Shown piece after piece: positions 18,030 through 27,072 of a DNA stretch of 63,440 nt. The position numbers were made by a program, and so were the translations under genes. Positions within the stretch are counted from its first letter, which is position 1; each line of letters starts with the position of its first letter. Location: positions 1 to 63,440 of the IMG/VR virus record IMGVR_UViG_3300017963_000286; one strand, 5' to 3'. This DNA comes from a virus. The notes beneath the pieces were generated by a model. That model saw nothing but the letters and a program-made list of their open reading frames with translations. It had not been told where the DNA came from and did no database searches.

Positions 18030-18424
18030 GTAGTCTCCAATGGCTTGCTTGCCTCAGCGATCAGCTTATCGAGATAGGATCTAGCTTTCTTCAGGGCGAC
18101 CACGCCCCCAGTTTTTCGCCAACAGATTAGGCTCCAACAGATGTTCCCTTCGAGAAATCCCATTTTCTGATCGATGATGAATCCTAAAATCTCTTCTGAT
18201 TCTTCAATATCGACCGTCGATTTCTCTCGCGAGCCAGAGGGACGCTTGGCTTTAGCGCGGTCAATCAATCGACGCACTTCGGATGCAACATGCTGCTTCT
18301 GATCGCTAACAAACTGACCGCTCGCGTTCCGAGACCTTGCCTTTTTGTCCGGGATCGCCGGCTTGTCCCTAGGACCGGGTTTGAAATACCCAACATCGTC
18401 CGAAACCTGACGATCCTTAGCCAT
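18026..18424 (-). CDS. Hypothetical basic/helical phage protein
   Basis: 132 aa, basic N-terminal half (Lys/Arg/Ser-rich, residues 1-60) and a helical C-terminal half containing GNICWSLICW and two Lys-rich helices. Starts before the chosen ATG have no ribosome site, and this one is only weakly marked. Function unknown. Confidence 0.5.
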   Translation of the reverse strand: MAKDRQVSDDVGYFKPGPRDKPAIPDKKARSRNASGQFVSDQKQHVASEVRRLIDRAKAKRPSGSREKSTVDIEESEEILGFIIDQKMGFLEGNICWSLICWRKTGGVVALKKARSYLDKLIAEASKPLETT

Positions 18425-18469
18425 AGGTATTCCCATATGTGTTGGGGTGACGGGTGTCATCATACCAGA

Positions 18470-18850
18470 TCATTCGCGCGTATCGTAATCGTCCTCGTTA
18501 GAGGCTGGTCCCTCGTCGTTATCGAATAGAAGCCAAGAACAATTGTTCCAAAGCAAATAGGCCAGCGGCTTTTCCAGTTTATGGACGAGCCAATGAGGCA
18601 CCTCGAACCCGTAATCCTCCTCCGCCGCATGAACTAATTCATGAACAAATGTCTCAAGGCGGGCGAAAGGCTTGAGACCCTTACGGATCAATATTAGACG
18701 GCTATCGGGAAGCGTCAGCCCGTCGATCAACTCGTCCGGGTGATCGCCATCCTCGACGTCGGGCTTGATGCGAAGGACGAAGCGAATGCGCCAAGGGGCG
18801 GCGTCATGACGAAGATGCACTTCCCTAGGGAAATCCTTCTGCCTGCGCAT
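18470..18850 (-). CDS. Small HExxH zinc-metallopeptidase-like protein
   Basis: 126 aa. Residues 67-92 read as a metallopeptidase helix with HELVH at 70-74 followed by AAEEDYGFEVPHW, giving a possible third ligand. The rest is beta-rich N-terminal and a hydrophobic helix near 95-108. The start abuts the stop of the metallophosphoesterase gene. Target unknown; a minimal SprT/ImmA-like peptidase is the closest description. Confidence 0.6.
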   Translation of the reverse strand: MRRQKDFPREVHLRHDAAPWRIRFVLRIKPDVEDGDHPDELIDGLTLPDSRLILIRKGLKPFARLETFVHELVHAAEEDYGFEVPHWLVHKLEKPLAYLLWNNCSWLLFDNDEGPASNEDDYDTRE

Positions 18851-19570
18851 TCAACCAACATCCTCCATTTGATAGTCGTCGAGCGGGACGAAGATCGGGC
18901 GCAGGCCATCATCCACGGCAACGCCGCAGCCAAGGATCGGTCGGTTCCGTTGTTCTTTATTATATCGGAAGGCATAGGCTTGCTCATCTATTAGGCAGCC
19001 GACGTTTAGCCCCCAGCAGTACTTGTCGTGCGTGCGGATGTGGGCGACGCCCGCGTTCGAATGAAGGTGCCCAAAAACCACGTTGATGTTGGAGTCGAGC
19101 GCCGCTGTCCGATAAGCGTACATCCCACCATAGCCGACCCCGTGCATGACCTTGATGGGGTATTTGCATTGGATCAGCCACTGCTTGCGCCAAACCCAGT
19201 TCTCCGGCGCCTCGATCAGCTCCTGGTAAGCCTTGAGCATCATCGAGGGGATCTCGGCAGCCGTCGCCTTCTTTATCCAGCGATCGCCGTGGTTAGATCG
19301 GCATACCTTCATCATCGGGAACGCCGCGTACCACTCCTTCATTTTTTCGATCGTGTCGCGGATCTCGGAGAGAGGGGAGTGCCAGGCGTCCGGGTCCTTG
19401 GTGTACATCGAGCCGAAATACTGGTCGACCTCGTCGCCGACATGGAAGCAGTTCTCGTTCGGTATCCCGTATTCTCGCTGGACGTCTTTGCAAAACTGAA
19501 TGGCTCTATGGTGGGCGAATGGTTCCTGCGTGTCGGAAATAAACAAAAATCGGTCATGGCGCGGCGTCAT
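18851..19570 (-). CDS. Calcineurin-like metallophosphoesterase
   Basis: 239 aa. The five motif blocks are present: SDTQEP near 12, GDEVDQ at 45-50, SNHGDRW at 92-98, a MHGVGYG segment near 140, and FGHLHS near 170. These bind two metal ions and hydrolyse phosphoesters. Phage members are often DNA-processing or tRNA/RNA-repair associated, but the substrate is not readable here. The first gene after a good promoter, so it leads the metallopeptidase/core/protease/capsid run. Confidence 0.8.
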   Translation of the reverse strand: MTPRHDRFLFISDTQEPFAHHRAIQFCKDVQREYGIPNENCFHVGDEVDQYFGSMYTKDPDAWHSPLSEIRDTIEKMKEWYAAFPMMKVCRSNHGDRWIKKATAAEIPSMMLKAYQELIEAPENWVWRKQWLIQCKYPIKVMHGVGYGGMYAYRTAALDSNINVVFGHLHSNAGVAHIRTHDKYCWGLNVGCLIDEQAYAFRYNKEQRNRPILGCGVAVDDGLRPIFVPLDDYQMEDVG

Positions 19571-19645
19571 CCGGACCCTCCAGTGCGGGCGGTCTCGTGT
19601 CCGTCGTGCAGATCGATAGAAGAGCAGGGAAATGCGAATGCTTAA

Positions 19646-19676
19646 ATCATACGCGAGGAAGGATGGCGGCTGTCAA
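19646..19676 (-). promoter_or_regulatory. Sigma70-like promoter for the head-assembly run
   Basis: Minus strand TTGACA, 19 nt, TATGAT in a 151-bp intergenic gap, 76 nt upstream of the metallophosphoesterase ATG. The -35 box is perfect and the -10 has one mismatch. The long spacer is the only weakness. Confidence 0.6.
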
Positions 19677-19721
19677 ATTACCGACCGATTTTCACCTGAT
19701 CGAGCCCTAGGCGCATTGAGA

Positions 19722-19970
19722 TTATCGATCTTCTTCCCTTAGTTGAAATCCGCGATCTGCGAAGCAATATTGATGACCTGACCAGAAGCCTGAGGCGTCG
19801 CTTACAGCCTCCACCTCATGATTTTTGTGCTTATCAAGCCACTCTTTCTCGTCTCCTCGTTCATAGACATCTGTAAGCCAACCGACATGGTCCTTAGCCT
19901 TTAAAGCTGGTGTGAATGTGTCGTTGGTTTCCTTGCACGTATGGCAGAGAAGAATTACTTGGGAGCTCAT
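19722..19970 (-). CDS. Small hypothetical protein
   Basis: 82 aa. Two cysteines in CHTC near the N-terminus and HQYC near the C-terminus could bind a metal. The body is charged and contains TDVYERGDEKEWLDKH. Located between the ADP-ribosyltransferase-like gene and the promoter gap. Unknown function. Confidence 0.5.
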   Translation of the reverse strand: MSSQVILLCHTCKETNDTFTPALKAKDHVGWLTDVYERGDEKEWLDKHKNHEVEAVSDASGFWSGHQYCFADRGFQLREEDR

Positions 19971-19976
19971 CAAGCC

Positions 19977-21140
19977 TCATATCTTAACGAGAACGTCGAA
20001 CTTGCCGTTCTGGGCCTCCGATGGGCGTATAAATGGTATATAGCCGATCCGGCGGAGCTTTGAACTGATCTCTTTGGCCGTCCGCTGAGTAACAGCGGCA
20101 GAGTGCGTTTTGACCCTCATGCCATGGTGGCTCGTCGCCTCGTTAACGAGCAAAGCAGGGATCCCTCGTCGCTCGGCCGACTCCTTGGTCGATCGGATCT
20201 CGGCCTTCATGCGGGCTATCGCGCGATCAAGCGTCGCCTCATAGTCAGCATCAAAGCGCTGGCTCGCGAGGTAGTCGACCAATTCGGAGACAGAACTCGT
20301 CGGCAATCTGAAACCGTAATCTTTGCCGCCCTTGAACGTGAATCGAAACGGTTCGATATGGACCACTCCGGATGGCTCCACGGAGACTTCGATTGCCGTC
20401 GTCAACTCACGGCCATCGTATGGGGATCGCCTTTTGAGGCGCTCATACTCAATCGAAAATCCGGTCATCTTATTCCAAGTCCTGCCGATCGAAGCCCCGT
20501 CGGTCTTCTTCTTCAAACGCTCGGATGCGGCCTTGAGAACCTTTTTCAGGTCTCCTGCCTTTGTCGCCGAGGCGGCATCCTTCGGCCACGGTCCAAGCAA
20601 CTTGTGAATTTCCACGGCCATCGAAACGGGGGCGAGCAGATATTCCTTTTGATCGAAATGCAGGCAATTCTTTTTGACAGAGTCTGGTAAGTGCTCCACG
20701 TCAATAAGGATGTCGTCCGGCTGTACCGTGGCCTTCAGGATGATCCCCAGAGAACCTTCCTCTCGGCCGGCGATTGAGTGCAGCCCAGCGAACGGCTCGG
20801 CTTCGGATGGATCGCTCGTCCACGATTGCACCTTGCTGGACTTGTAGACTCCCTTGGCGCCTTCCTTGGCCACGAGCTTCGACTTCTTAAGGAACGCCGC
20901 GCCGGTCAGCTGGTCAAAGCCAAGGGCGCGATAGAGGACGACGGGATGCTTGACCTTGAATGGAACGAATGGGTTGTCAACGCCAAACCCGAGCTTCCGA
21001 CCCGCTTTCTGGTTGTATCGCGACAGCTCGTCGCACGCCCACGATGGAATCTCGGCCTCGACCGCCTCCACGAACGCGCGTTCGCATTTAGGAGGGACCG
21101 TTTCAAAGAGCAGCTCGCCGCGTAGCTTTAGCGCTTCCAT
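19977..21140 (-). CDS. ADP-ribosyltransferase-like protein
   Basis: 387 aa. Residues 65-170 carry the R-S-E signature of ADP-ribosyltransferases: Arg 71 in VLYRAL, the S-x-T-S strand SWTSDPSEAEPF at 106-117, and the Q-x-E turn at 164-166 in FDQKEYLL. The beta strand ILKATVQPDDILIDV between them is typical. The C-terminal half (200-387) is an unassigned alpha/beta region. T4 packages and injects such an enzyme (Alt) to modify host RNA polymerase. This one lies directly after the portal gene and its N-terminus has an L-F-E at residues 11-13. GGAGG precedes the ATG, which overlaps the portal stop. NAD-dependent activity is inferred from motifs only. Confidence 0.6.
   Translation of the reverse strand: MEALKLRGELLFETVPPKCERAFVEAVEAEIPSWACDELSRYNQKAGRKLGFGVDNPFVPFKVKHPVVLYRALGFDQLTGAAFLKKSKLVAKEGAKGVYKSSKVQSWTSDPSEAEPFAGLHSIAGREEGSLGIILKATVQPDDILIDVEHLPDSVKKNCLHFDQKEYLLAPVSMAVEIHKLLGPWPKDAASATKAGDLKKVLKAASERLKKKTDGASIGRTWNKMTGFSIEYERLKRRSPYDGRELTTAIEVSVEPSGVVHIEPFRFTFKGGKDYGFRLPTSSVSELVDYLASQRFDADYEATLDRAIARMKAEIRSTKESAERRGIPALLVNEATSHHGMRVKTHSAAVTQRTAKEISSKLRRIGYIPFIRPSEAQNGKFDVLVKI
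21070..21085. promoter_or_regulatory. 16-bp palindrome, copy c
   Basis: ACGAACGCGCGTTCGC, core intact, inside codons 19-24 of the ADP-ribosyltransferase-like gene, about 55 nt after its start and 45 nt beyond the portal stop. Confidence 0.65.
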
Positions 21141-22834
21141 TTCCCCATGCCCTCCGTTCGTACCTGCCGCTTAGGCAAACTGCGTTTGACCTCGTTGACG
21201 AGCAGCTTCAGCTCTTTGAGCCGACGGGCCGTATCGGTTCGGCCCTCGCGGAACTCCTTGAGAGCGGCGTCAGCCTTGTGCTCGTTGAGGCGGGCCGCTG
21301 CGGCGACCCTCTCGCGGCTGACATCGGCTTTGATTCGCTCTCGCGATTCGGCCGACAGCCCCCCGTCCCGATCCTCTTGCTGGATCTTGGATGCCGCAAT
21401 CTCGTCATCAGACATGCCGAGAATTCGAGAGTTGATCCAGTAGTCCGAAAAGCCAGCGTTTCGGTAACGATCAGCCAGATCCATCTTGGCGGTCTGGACC
21501 TCCATCTGGGCCATCTCGAGCACGCCGGACGGGACGTTCATCATCGAGCGATACTCGACCACGTCTGGGTCGATATTTTTGGCGGCGAGATCGACCCTGG
21601 CGACCTGATCGAACCCGTTCTTTATGACCCTTTGAGTGCGCATGACGGACCTGGCCATGCGCACGTCGAGTTGGGCAAGGTTAGCGCGGCCGACTGTGTC
21701 ATCCCCCGCGAGGTAACTCTTGGGGACCTTGAGCGATGCGATCAGCTTCTCTTTGAAATACTCGACGTCTTCGGTCTGCTGTCCTTCGGGACCAGAAAGC
21801 ACCTCGACCTCAGTCGATCGCTTCTCCTTGCGGACGGCCAGGAAGAGATCCTCGTCTGCGGAGAGAGGATTGTAGTCAAAGTTGACCTTGCCGGATTGGT
21901 CAATGAATTTGGTCTTCTTAAACTCGTTTTTGACCTGCTGGAGGAGGCGCTTGGCCTCGCGAGGCGGCACGTCGCCAACATCAACGTAGAACGCGTACCT
22001 CTGAGGGCTCCGCGATATTTTGTACACCATCATCGCGTCTTCCATCATCATCAGCCGCCGCCATGCGTAACGGGCTGAGTCGACGATAGAGAGGCCATAG
22101 AGGTCTGCGGCGTCCTTCGATCGCATTCGAAAGTGAACGACCTCCCAAGGCTCGTAAACTCGGGTCAAGTCCGACTCGAGGAGGCCCATCTCGCGACGAC
22201 GCCAGTCATCGTCGACCGCGCGCGTCCGTAGACGCCTGAAGAACTCATCGGTTGAAATCGTGAATCCGAGGTTTGGATCGAAGATAAATCCATAGTGGAC
22301 GTTATCCTCATCCTGGATCCGGCGCATCGCTGGGACATACATCGGTCGGAGCTCGACGACCCCGGCGCCATCGACGGCAATGATCTCAGAGAAATTGTTG
22401 CCCCACTGACAGGTCTGCCGCGCGATGTCCCATAGGTCCTCATCAACTCGAATCTGTTTGACGAGCATCTGGTTCAGGATCTTCTGAACCGAATCATCGG
22501 GCGCTTCGTACCATAGCGCCTTGCCATCAAGAACGTCCGAGATCGTGGCGTCGTCGGCGAAAAGGTCGAGAGCTGTTGAAATCTCAGGGTAATTCGACAT
22601 GAGTTCGTAATCCTCGTACCTTGATACGAGGTCGTTTTCGATCGCGAGAGCATCCGACATATGGTTCGAGACGCCGCCGGCCACGACGCCGAGAGCAGAT
22701 CCCCCCAACGCCATCCCGCGTCGCGGTGATGTTGGCGATACCATCATGTCAGCTGACGTCGGAGCGCCAGGGATCATTTGGTCGCGCCGAAACACGCGGC
22801 GGATCATATCGAGGCTGTTAGAAGCGAAGCTCAT
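21128..22834 (-). CDS. Portal protein, T4 gp20-like
   Basis: 568 aa. The central part matches large myovirus portals: RYEDYELMSNYPEISTALDL near 72-91, WGNNFSEIIAV near 145, a PWEVVHFRMRS strand near 233, and the stem/crown helices with EYFKEKLIASLKVPKSYL near 385. The N-terminal 55 residues are Gly/Ser/Met-rich and the C-terminal 100 are Lys/Arg-rich helix. It would form the dodecameric vertex through which DNA enters. Located between terminase and the ADP-ribosyltransferase-like gene. Confidence 0.9.
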   Translation of the reverse strand: MSFASNSLDMIRRVFRRDQMIPGAPTSADMMVSPTSPRRGMALGGSALGVVAGGVSNHMSDALAIENDLVSRYEDYELMSNYPEISTALDLFADDATISDVLDGKALWYEAPDDSVQKILNQMLVKQIRVDEDLWDIARQTCQWGNNFSEIIAVDGAGVVELRPMYVPAMRRIQDEDNVHYGFIFDPNLGFTISTDEFFRRLRTRAVDDDWRRREMGLLESDLTRVYEPWEVVHFRMRSKDAADLYGLSIVDSARYAWRRLMMMEDAMMVYKISRSPQRYAFYVDVGDVPPREAKRLLQQVKNEFKKTKFIDQSGKVNFDYNPLSADEDLFLAVRKEKRSTEVEVLSGPEGQQTEDVEYFKEKLIASLKVPKSYLAGDDTVGRANLAQLDVRMARSVMRTQRVIKNGFDQVARVDLAAKNIDPDVVEYRSMMNVPSGVLEMAQMEVQTAKMDLADRYRNAGFSDYWINSRILGMSDDEIAASKIQQEDRDGGLSAESRERIKADVSRERVAAAARLNEHKADAALKEFREGRTDTARRLKELKLLVNEVKRSLPKRQVRTEGMGKWKR

Positions 22835-22865
22835 CTAGTCGTCCCTCACGAGCATTAGCTGTTTT

Positions 22866-25800
22866 TCATCCCCTGATTAGAAGCTCCTCAGGGTCGAACA
22901 CCGCCGTCACTTGTCGCATGTCTTCCACTCTACCGTCTGTCCGCCTCCGGTTGTAGCTCGGAGGGACTGACCGAGGAATCTTGCGGATCTCCACGGGCGG
23001 GGCATCGGACTGTGATGCCTGACCTTGGTGCTCGATCGCCCGATCCGCCAAGTCAGCCGACACGACTGGATCGGAGCTTTGGATGAAGGACCCCGGCGCC
23101 GGCAGCGAAATCCCGCGCTCCGGAAGGTTGGGGGTTCGCCCAAGGGCGTGCTCGAGGACATGATAGACGACATGGCAGACCGCATCCGCGCAATCCTTGG
23201 AGCTGTCGGCCCGGTGGTCAATCTTCGACGGCCCCTCCTCCAAGCTCTTGAGCTCGTGATAAAGGACCGGATAGTCATAACAGGAGAAGCGCCCGTCATA
23301 GATCAAGGCTCGGAAGAGGCGGTATGGATCCTTGGTGGTATCAACAGAAAATATCTCCGCCTTATACCCCTGAGCCTCGAGCGCCTGACACATTTCCCGA
23401 GATTGATAGCTATCTGTTGTAAAGCGCGCAAAATGGAACCCATGCGCTGCGAATTCGTACAGTAGCTTTCTGACATTTCGGAAAACGACCTCTTCTCCTC
23501 GCCGCCCTTTGATGCGCAAGACAAAGTCGATATGAACCGTCGGTAGCATCTCGACGATCTGATTCCCATCAGCCGAATCCTGAACCATTGGGATGGGGTC
23601 GCCCGCACATCCGAAAGCCAGGCCGAAGGCGTCGCCCGTCGAAGCCGGGTCGAGCCCAACGAATCGCGGCCGGTCGGGGAACCGCAACGGCTCCCACTCC
23701 CCGTCGGGACGCTGTCGCGCGATCTGCGGCCATTGGATGCGGTAAGGAAGTCTGGAGTCCCATTCGGATGTTTGATTATAAAGCGGGCACAGGAACGGAT
23801 GCGATCGCGCGGTATCCTTCGACTTTTCGATGAGGTCGACCCGAGACATGAAGCTCGATATCGCCACGGTCGAGACGCCCATAAGGTCGCGCAGCGCTTC
23901 CTCCATGTTGTTCTCGAAATCAGGACGAAGGTCGACTGGAACATCGATGATCAGCGCCTCTCGCCCATACTGCTTGAGGTTCTCGTCCGGGGGGAGAATG
24001 CGGGATGGATACGATTCCGTCCCGACTAAGAGCTTGAAAGTCTCCTTTGAGAACTGATCCCGCTTGACGTCAACAAGCGATCGGTCGCGCACAAAGATGG
24101 TCTTCTCTCCATCCGCAATGGCCTTGTTGATGATCTGCTCTGTAAAGGAGTCGTTCGTCGTTTTCGACGACAAGACGCACAAAATACCAGGGACCTTGCC
24201 GTTGCGGTTGAAGCGCGACTTCATTCGCCGAATGACTGACGTGTATAGGCGCATCGCCTTCTGGTAATTCTTGGCGCGGACATGCGAGGACACCATCGCA
24301 TTCGATCCGTAGGACGAGCTCGTCCGGACGAAGTTGCCCTCGTCGAAGATGCCCCCGAAAATGTTCATGCCAATGATCGACGTGTCGGTTGATGATCCGG
24401 CAATGATCTGAAGGTTTTTCGGGAAAACGATTTCGTCCTTCGTCTCCCGCTTGGGCGGAAAGACGTCTCGGAAATAATAGCTCTCCCTCATCTTGGCTGA
24501 AATGCCCTCAAAAACGACGCGGCGAGCCGTCTCCTTTGACGAAGCAATCGTGCAAAAGCCGATGACTGAGCCCGAAGCGAGGCCGTAGCTGCGAGCGGGG
24601 TCCTTGAGGCAGCTGGCCTCGTAAATCATTCGAAGGATGACAAGGTGCGAGAAGAAGCTCTTGCCCGTGTTATGGGTGTGAACGCCGTCGACCAAATAGG
24701 CGTTCCCGTTGGGGACCACGAGGTCATAGGTCTCGACCTCAAGTCCATCCTGGACTACCTCGTTGACCGACTCCCACAAGACCTCTGGGTCGTAATGCGC
24801 CTCGGCAGCATGCTCCAGCATCGCCGGATGCTCCGCCAGAAATTCGCCCATCTTGAGATGAGTGACTCGCCGCGTCTTGCCGACGGCTGAGCTTTGCCAG
24901 CAAGCATACCGGCTGCCTCGCGGCCGCTTGACGCCGTGGCGCTTGATCCAGTCGCCGGCCTCAGCCCACGTCAATGGCAGTAAGTCAGCATTGGAATTTT
25001 CATTTTTCGTAGCGATATCATCGATAAGTGCCTTCCAACGCTCCCCATGCCCGTCGACAGGACAGCCGATGGCGGCGTTGAACGTCTCCAGATTTGAGAT
25101 GCCACGGATCTCACAGTGCCACATCGTCCGCTCATTCGACCGACCGCTGTGGCTTGAAAAGACCCGGCCACGGATGCCAAACCGCTTGAGTAGCAGCCAG
25201 GTCTGCTTGATCAGGACCTCGTTGGCCAGAGATAGCGTCACGCCATAGACAGCCTTTTTGCCGGCCCGGGTCTTGGCGTCAAGCGCCCACTGCGCGTCGA
25301 GGAATAGACCTCGAAGGTAGGCGGCGACAATTGGGAGAGGCGAGCGCGTCACGAGGGGGCTAACCTTTTTCTCCCAGGCGCGAGTGCCCCGAAGCCCGTG
25401 GCGGTCAATAAGCTCGTAGCTCATGCTATGGCAGCAGATCGCGCGAGCCTTTGACCTCGTGGCCTCCTCCCGCCAGGTGATCCCCAGTTGCGAGGACAGT
25501 CGGCAAAAGCGCTCTATGACCGCATCGTCGGCCTTATGGAATGAGTTGCCGTGGGCCTCTCTAAGGCTGCCATCGGCCGTCACCATGCCGACCCACTCAG
25601 CCTCGGCCTCCGAGACGGTAAAGACGTCCGAAAGAACTCGGATCGTCCTGGGCGTGCGGACGCGGTCTCGCGACGGGTCGAGATCCTTTGCCTCAATCCA
25701 TCCCCGCTGCGTCATGAACTTGTGATCCGGAGTGCATCGGACCTCAAAGCCATGGCCGAAGCGGACCAGAATCGTCCGCTGGCGGCCGGTCGCCTTGCCG

Positions 25801-26234
25801 ACGGCACGATGGTGCGCGTCAAACAGGGCCACGAGGTCCTCGCCGCCGACCATGCTTTCGATCGGCCGGATAGCTCCATTGGCAGCCTGGACGAGATGGC
25901 CGGCGGCCAGGCATCCCGTCGATCCGGTGATCACTGCCTGCGAATAGAGCCCGGTCCCGAACATCTCGATCAAATCATCACGCCAGACCGAATACAGATT
26001 CGATGTGATGTCGCCCATGAAATACGGGTCGAAAAGCCAGGTCTCAACGTCAACGCACTCCCGATCGTATTCGTGCGCCGCGAGCACCGCCTCGAGATCA
26101 AGGTTCTCAATCGCCCCGTAAAATACAGAGCGCTCTTCCTCGGTCATAGCTTCGACTTCAGCGAGCAGAGCATCTTCGAAATCGGCGGGCAGCGTCAAGG
26201 AAGTGGTTCTATATGAATCCTTCAGGATCGGCAT
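22866..26234 (-). CDS. terL: Terminase large subunit interrupted by an intein
   Basis: 1122 codons. Residues 1-107 and 523-1122 (707 aa when joined) are a packaging ATPase/nuclease. The P-loop GSTG/TGKS is split exactly by the intein at residues 108-522. Walker B is GGIFDEG after the C-extein start. The RNase H-like nuclease region shows FVGLDPAST, then FTTDSYQS, then SSKDCADAV near the C-terminus. The ATPase can work only after splicing, so DNA packaging depends on it. GGAGA lies 4 nt before the ATG, and a tiny membrane ORF overlaps the start. Confidence 0.92.
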   Translation of the reverse strand: MPILKDSYRTTSLTLPADFEDALLAEVEAMTEEERSVFYGAIENLDLEAVLAAHEYDRECVDVETWLFDPYFMGDITSNLYSVWRDDLIEMFGTGLYSQAVITGSTGCLAAGHLVQAANGAIRPIESMVGGEDLVALFDAHHRAVGKATGRQRTILVRFGHGFEVRCTPDHKFMTQRGWIEAKDLDPSRDRVRTPRTIRVLSDVFTVSEAEAEWVGMVTADGSLREAHGNSFHKADDAVIERFCRLSSQLGITWREEATRSKARAICCHSMSYELIDRHGLRGTRAWEKKVSPLVTRSPLPIVAAYLRGLFLDAQWALDAKTRAGKKAVYGVTLSLANEVLIKQTWLLLKRFGIRGRVFSSHSGRSNERTMWHCEIRGISNLETFNAAIGCPVDGHGERWKALIDDIATKNENSNADLLPLTWAEAGDWIKRHGVKRPRGSRYACWQSSAVGKTRRVTHLKMGEFLAEHPAMLEHAAEAHYDPEVLWESVNEVVQDGLEVETYDLVVPNGNAYLVDGVHTHNTGKSFFSHLVILRMIYEASCLKDPARSYGLASGSVIGFCTIASSKETARRVVFEGISAKMRESYYFRDVFPPKRETKDEIVFPKNLQIIAGSSTDTSIIGMNIFGGIFDEGNFVRTSSSYGSNAMVSSHVRAKNYQKAMRLYTSVIRRMKSRFNRNGKVPGILCVLSSKTTNDSFTEQIINKAIADGEKTIFVRDRSLVDVKRDQFSKETFKLLVGTESYPSRILPPDENLKQYGREALIIDVPVDLRPDFENNMEEALRDLMGVSTVAISSFMSRVDLIEKSKDTARSHPFLCPLYNQTSEWDSRLPYRIQWPQIARQRPDGEWEPLRFPDRPRFVGLDPASTGDAFGLAFGCAGDPIPMVQDSADGNQIVEMLPTVHIDFVLRIKGRRGEEVVFRNVRKLLYEFAAHGFHFARFTTDSYQSREMCQALEAQGYKAEIFSVDTTKDPYRLFRALIYDGRFSCYDYPVLYHELKSLEEGPSKIDHRADSSKDCADAVCHVVYHVLEHALGRTPNLPERGISLPAPGSFIQSSDPVVSADLADRAIEHQGQASQSDAPPVEIRKIPRSVPPSYNRRRTDGRVEDMRQVTAVFDPEELLIRG
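24669..25913 (-). mobile_element. Intein with LAGLIDADG endonuclease domain in the terminase P-loop
   Basis: 415 residues, from Cys 1 (CLAAGHLV) to the terminal HN (VDGVHTHN), with Thr as the +1 residue. Block B is seen as CTPDHKFMT with the T-x-x-H motif, and block F as YDLVVPNGNAYLVDG. Between them lie one good LAGLIDADG motif (VGMVTADGS, residues 215-223 of the precursor) and a second (LRGLFLDAQ near 307-315) whose acidic residue is displaced and whose final Gly is lost. Splicing residues are intact, while endonuclease activity may be decayed. Confidence 0.88.
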
Positions 26235-26332
26235 GAGTTCTCCGCGTTGATATCGAACAAGGTCGTTCCCGCGATGAACCCGAGCACCATTGGCCAGGTC
26301 ACGACTGCGGTCCAGTATTCGATCGACCGCAT
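26222..26332 (-). CDS. Tiny membrane protein overlapping the terminase start
   Basis: 36 codons: MRSIEYW, then a hydrophobic span AVVTWPMVLGFIAGTTLF. AAGGAGGG lies just before tandem ATGs that overlap the methyltransferase stop, and the end overlaps the terminase ATG by 13 nt. Coupled translation with terminase is likely. Too short to assign. Confidence 0.5.
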   Translation of the reverse strand: MRSIEYWTAVVTWPMVLGFIAGTTLFDINAENSCRS

Positions 26333-27072
26333 CATCCCTCCTTGAGGGCGGCGCGGCCGGTGAAGCGCTCCCATCTATCGACGATTATCGAGGCGTAGAC
26401 TGGATCGATCTCGACCGCATAGCATCTGCGCCCCGTCTTCTGAGCGGCGATGATCGCCGTCCCCGAACCGGCAAATGGCTCATAAAGAAGATCGCCGACC
26501 ACCGTGTGATTCTCGATCGGCTTCTCGTAGACAGCCGTCGGCTTCTGTGTCGGGTGAGGCGTGCGGTCCTCCTTCGAGCCCGACATGATGTGGTTGGGCG
26601 GTGCGATGTCCCAGACGGTAACCTGCTTGCGGTCGCCGACCCAGTTAGCGTCCTTGCCTTTTTTGACGGCATAGATGCAGGGTTCGTGCTTCCAGTGATA
26701 GGCCGATCGGCTCAGCACCATGATCGTCTTGTTCCAGATGATCTGCTGGCGGCAGTCGTAGTCGGCATCTCGCAGTGACTTCATCACGACATCCGTGAAA
26801 GCCGAGGCGTGCCAGATGTAGGCGACCTGAGCGTTTGATAGTTGCCAGACCTCGGTCCAATCGGCTTTATCGTCGGAGGTGACCTTGCCGGTCCGGCTTC
26901 CGCCGAATCGAGTAGCGCCGGCTTGCTCGCGCCACTCGGCGTCATACTCGACCCCGTAAGGCGGGTCGGTGACCATGAGGAGTGGCGTTTCGCTGTTGAG
27001 GACGCGGCCGACATGTTCGGGGTTCGTGGAATCGCCGCACAGGAGACGATGGGAGGACTTCAGCCGCATCAT
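26332..27072 (-). CDS. DNA methyltransferase 3 of the tandem array (DPPY type, no ParB domain)
   Basis: 246 aa. It begins MMRLKSSHRLLCGDST, exactly the junction where the fused relative at 28387 passes from ParB-like to methyltransferase domain. Catalytic DPPYG near 38-42 and SAM-binding FAGSGT near residue 206 give the order IV then I (beta-type, N6-adenine or N4-cytosine). Overlaps its neighbour by ATGA. Probably modifies phage DNA against restriction. Target sequence unknown. Confidence 0.82.
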   Translation of the reverse strand: MMRLKSSHRLLCGDSTNPEHVGRVLNSETPLLMVTDPPYGVEYDAEWREQAGATRFGGSRTGKVTSDDKADWTEVWQLSNAQVAYIWHASAFTDVVMKSLRDADYDCRQQIIWNKTIMVLSRSAYHWKHEPCIYAVKKGKDANWVGDRKQVTVWDIAPPNHIMSGSKEDRTPHPTQKPTAVYEKPIENHTVVGDLLYEPFAGSGTAIIAAQKTGRRCYAVEIDPVYASIIVDRWERFTGRAALKEG

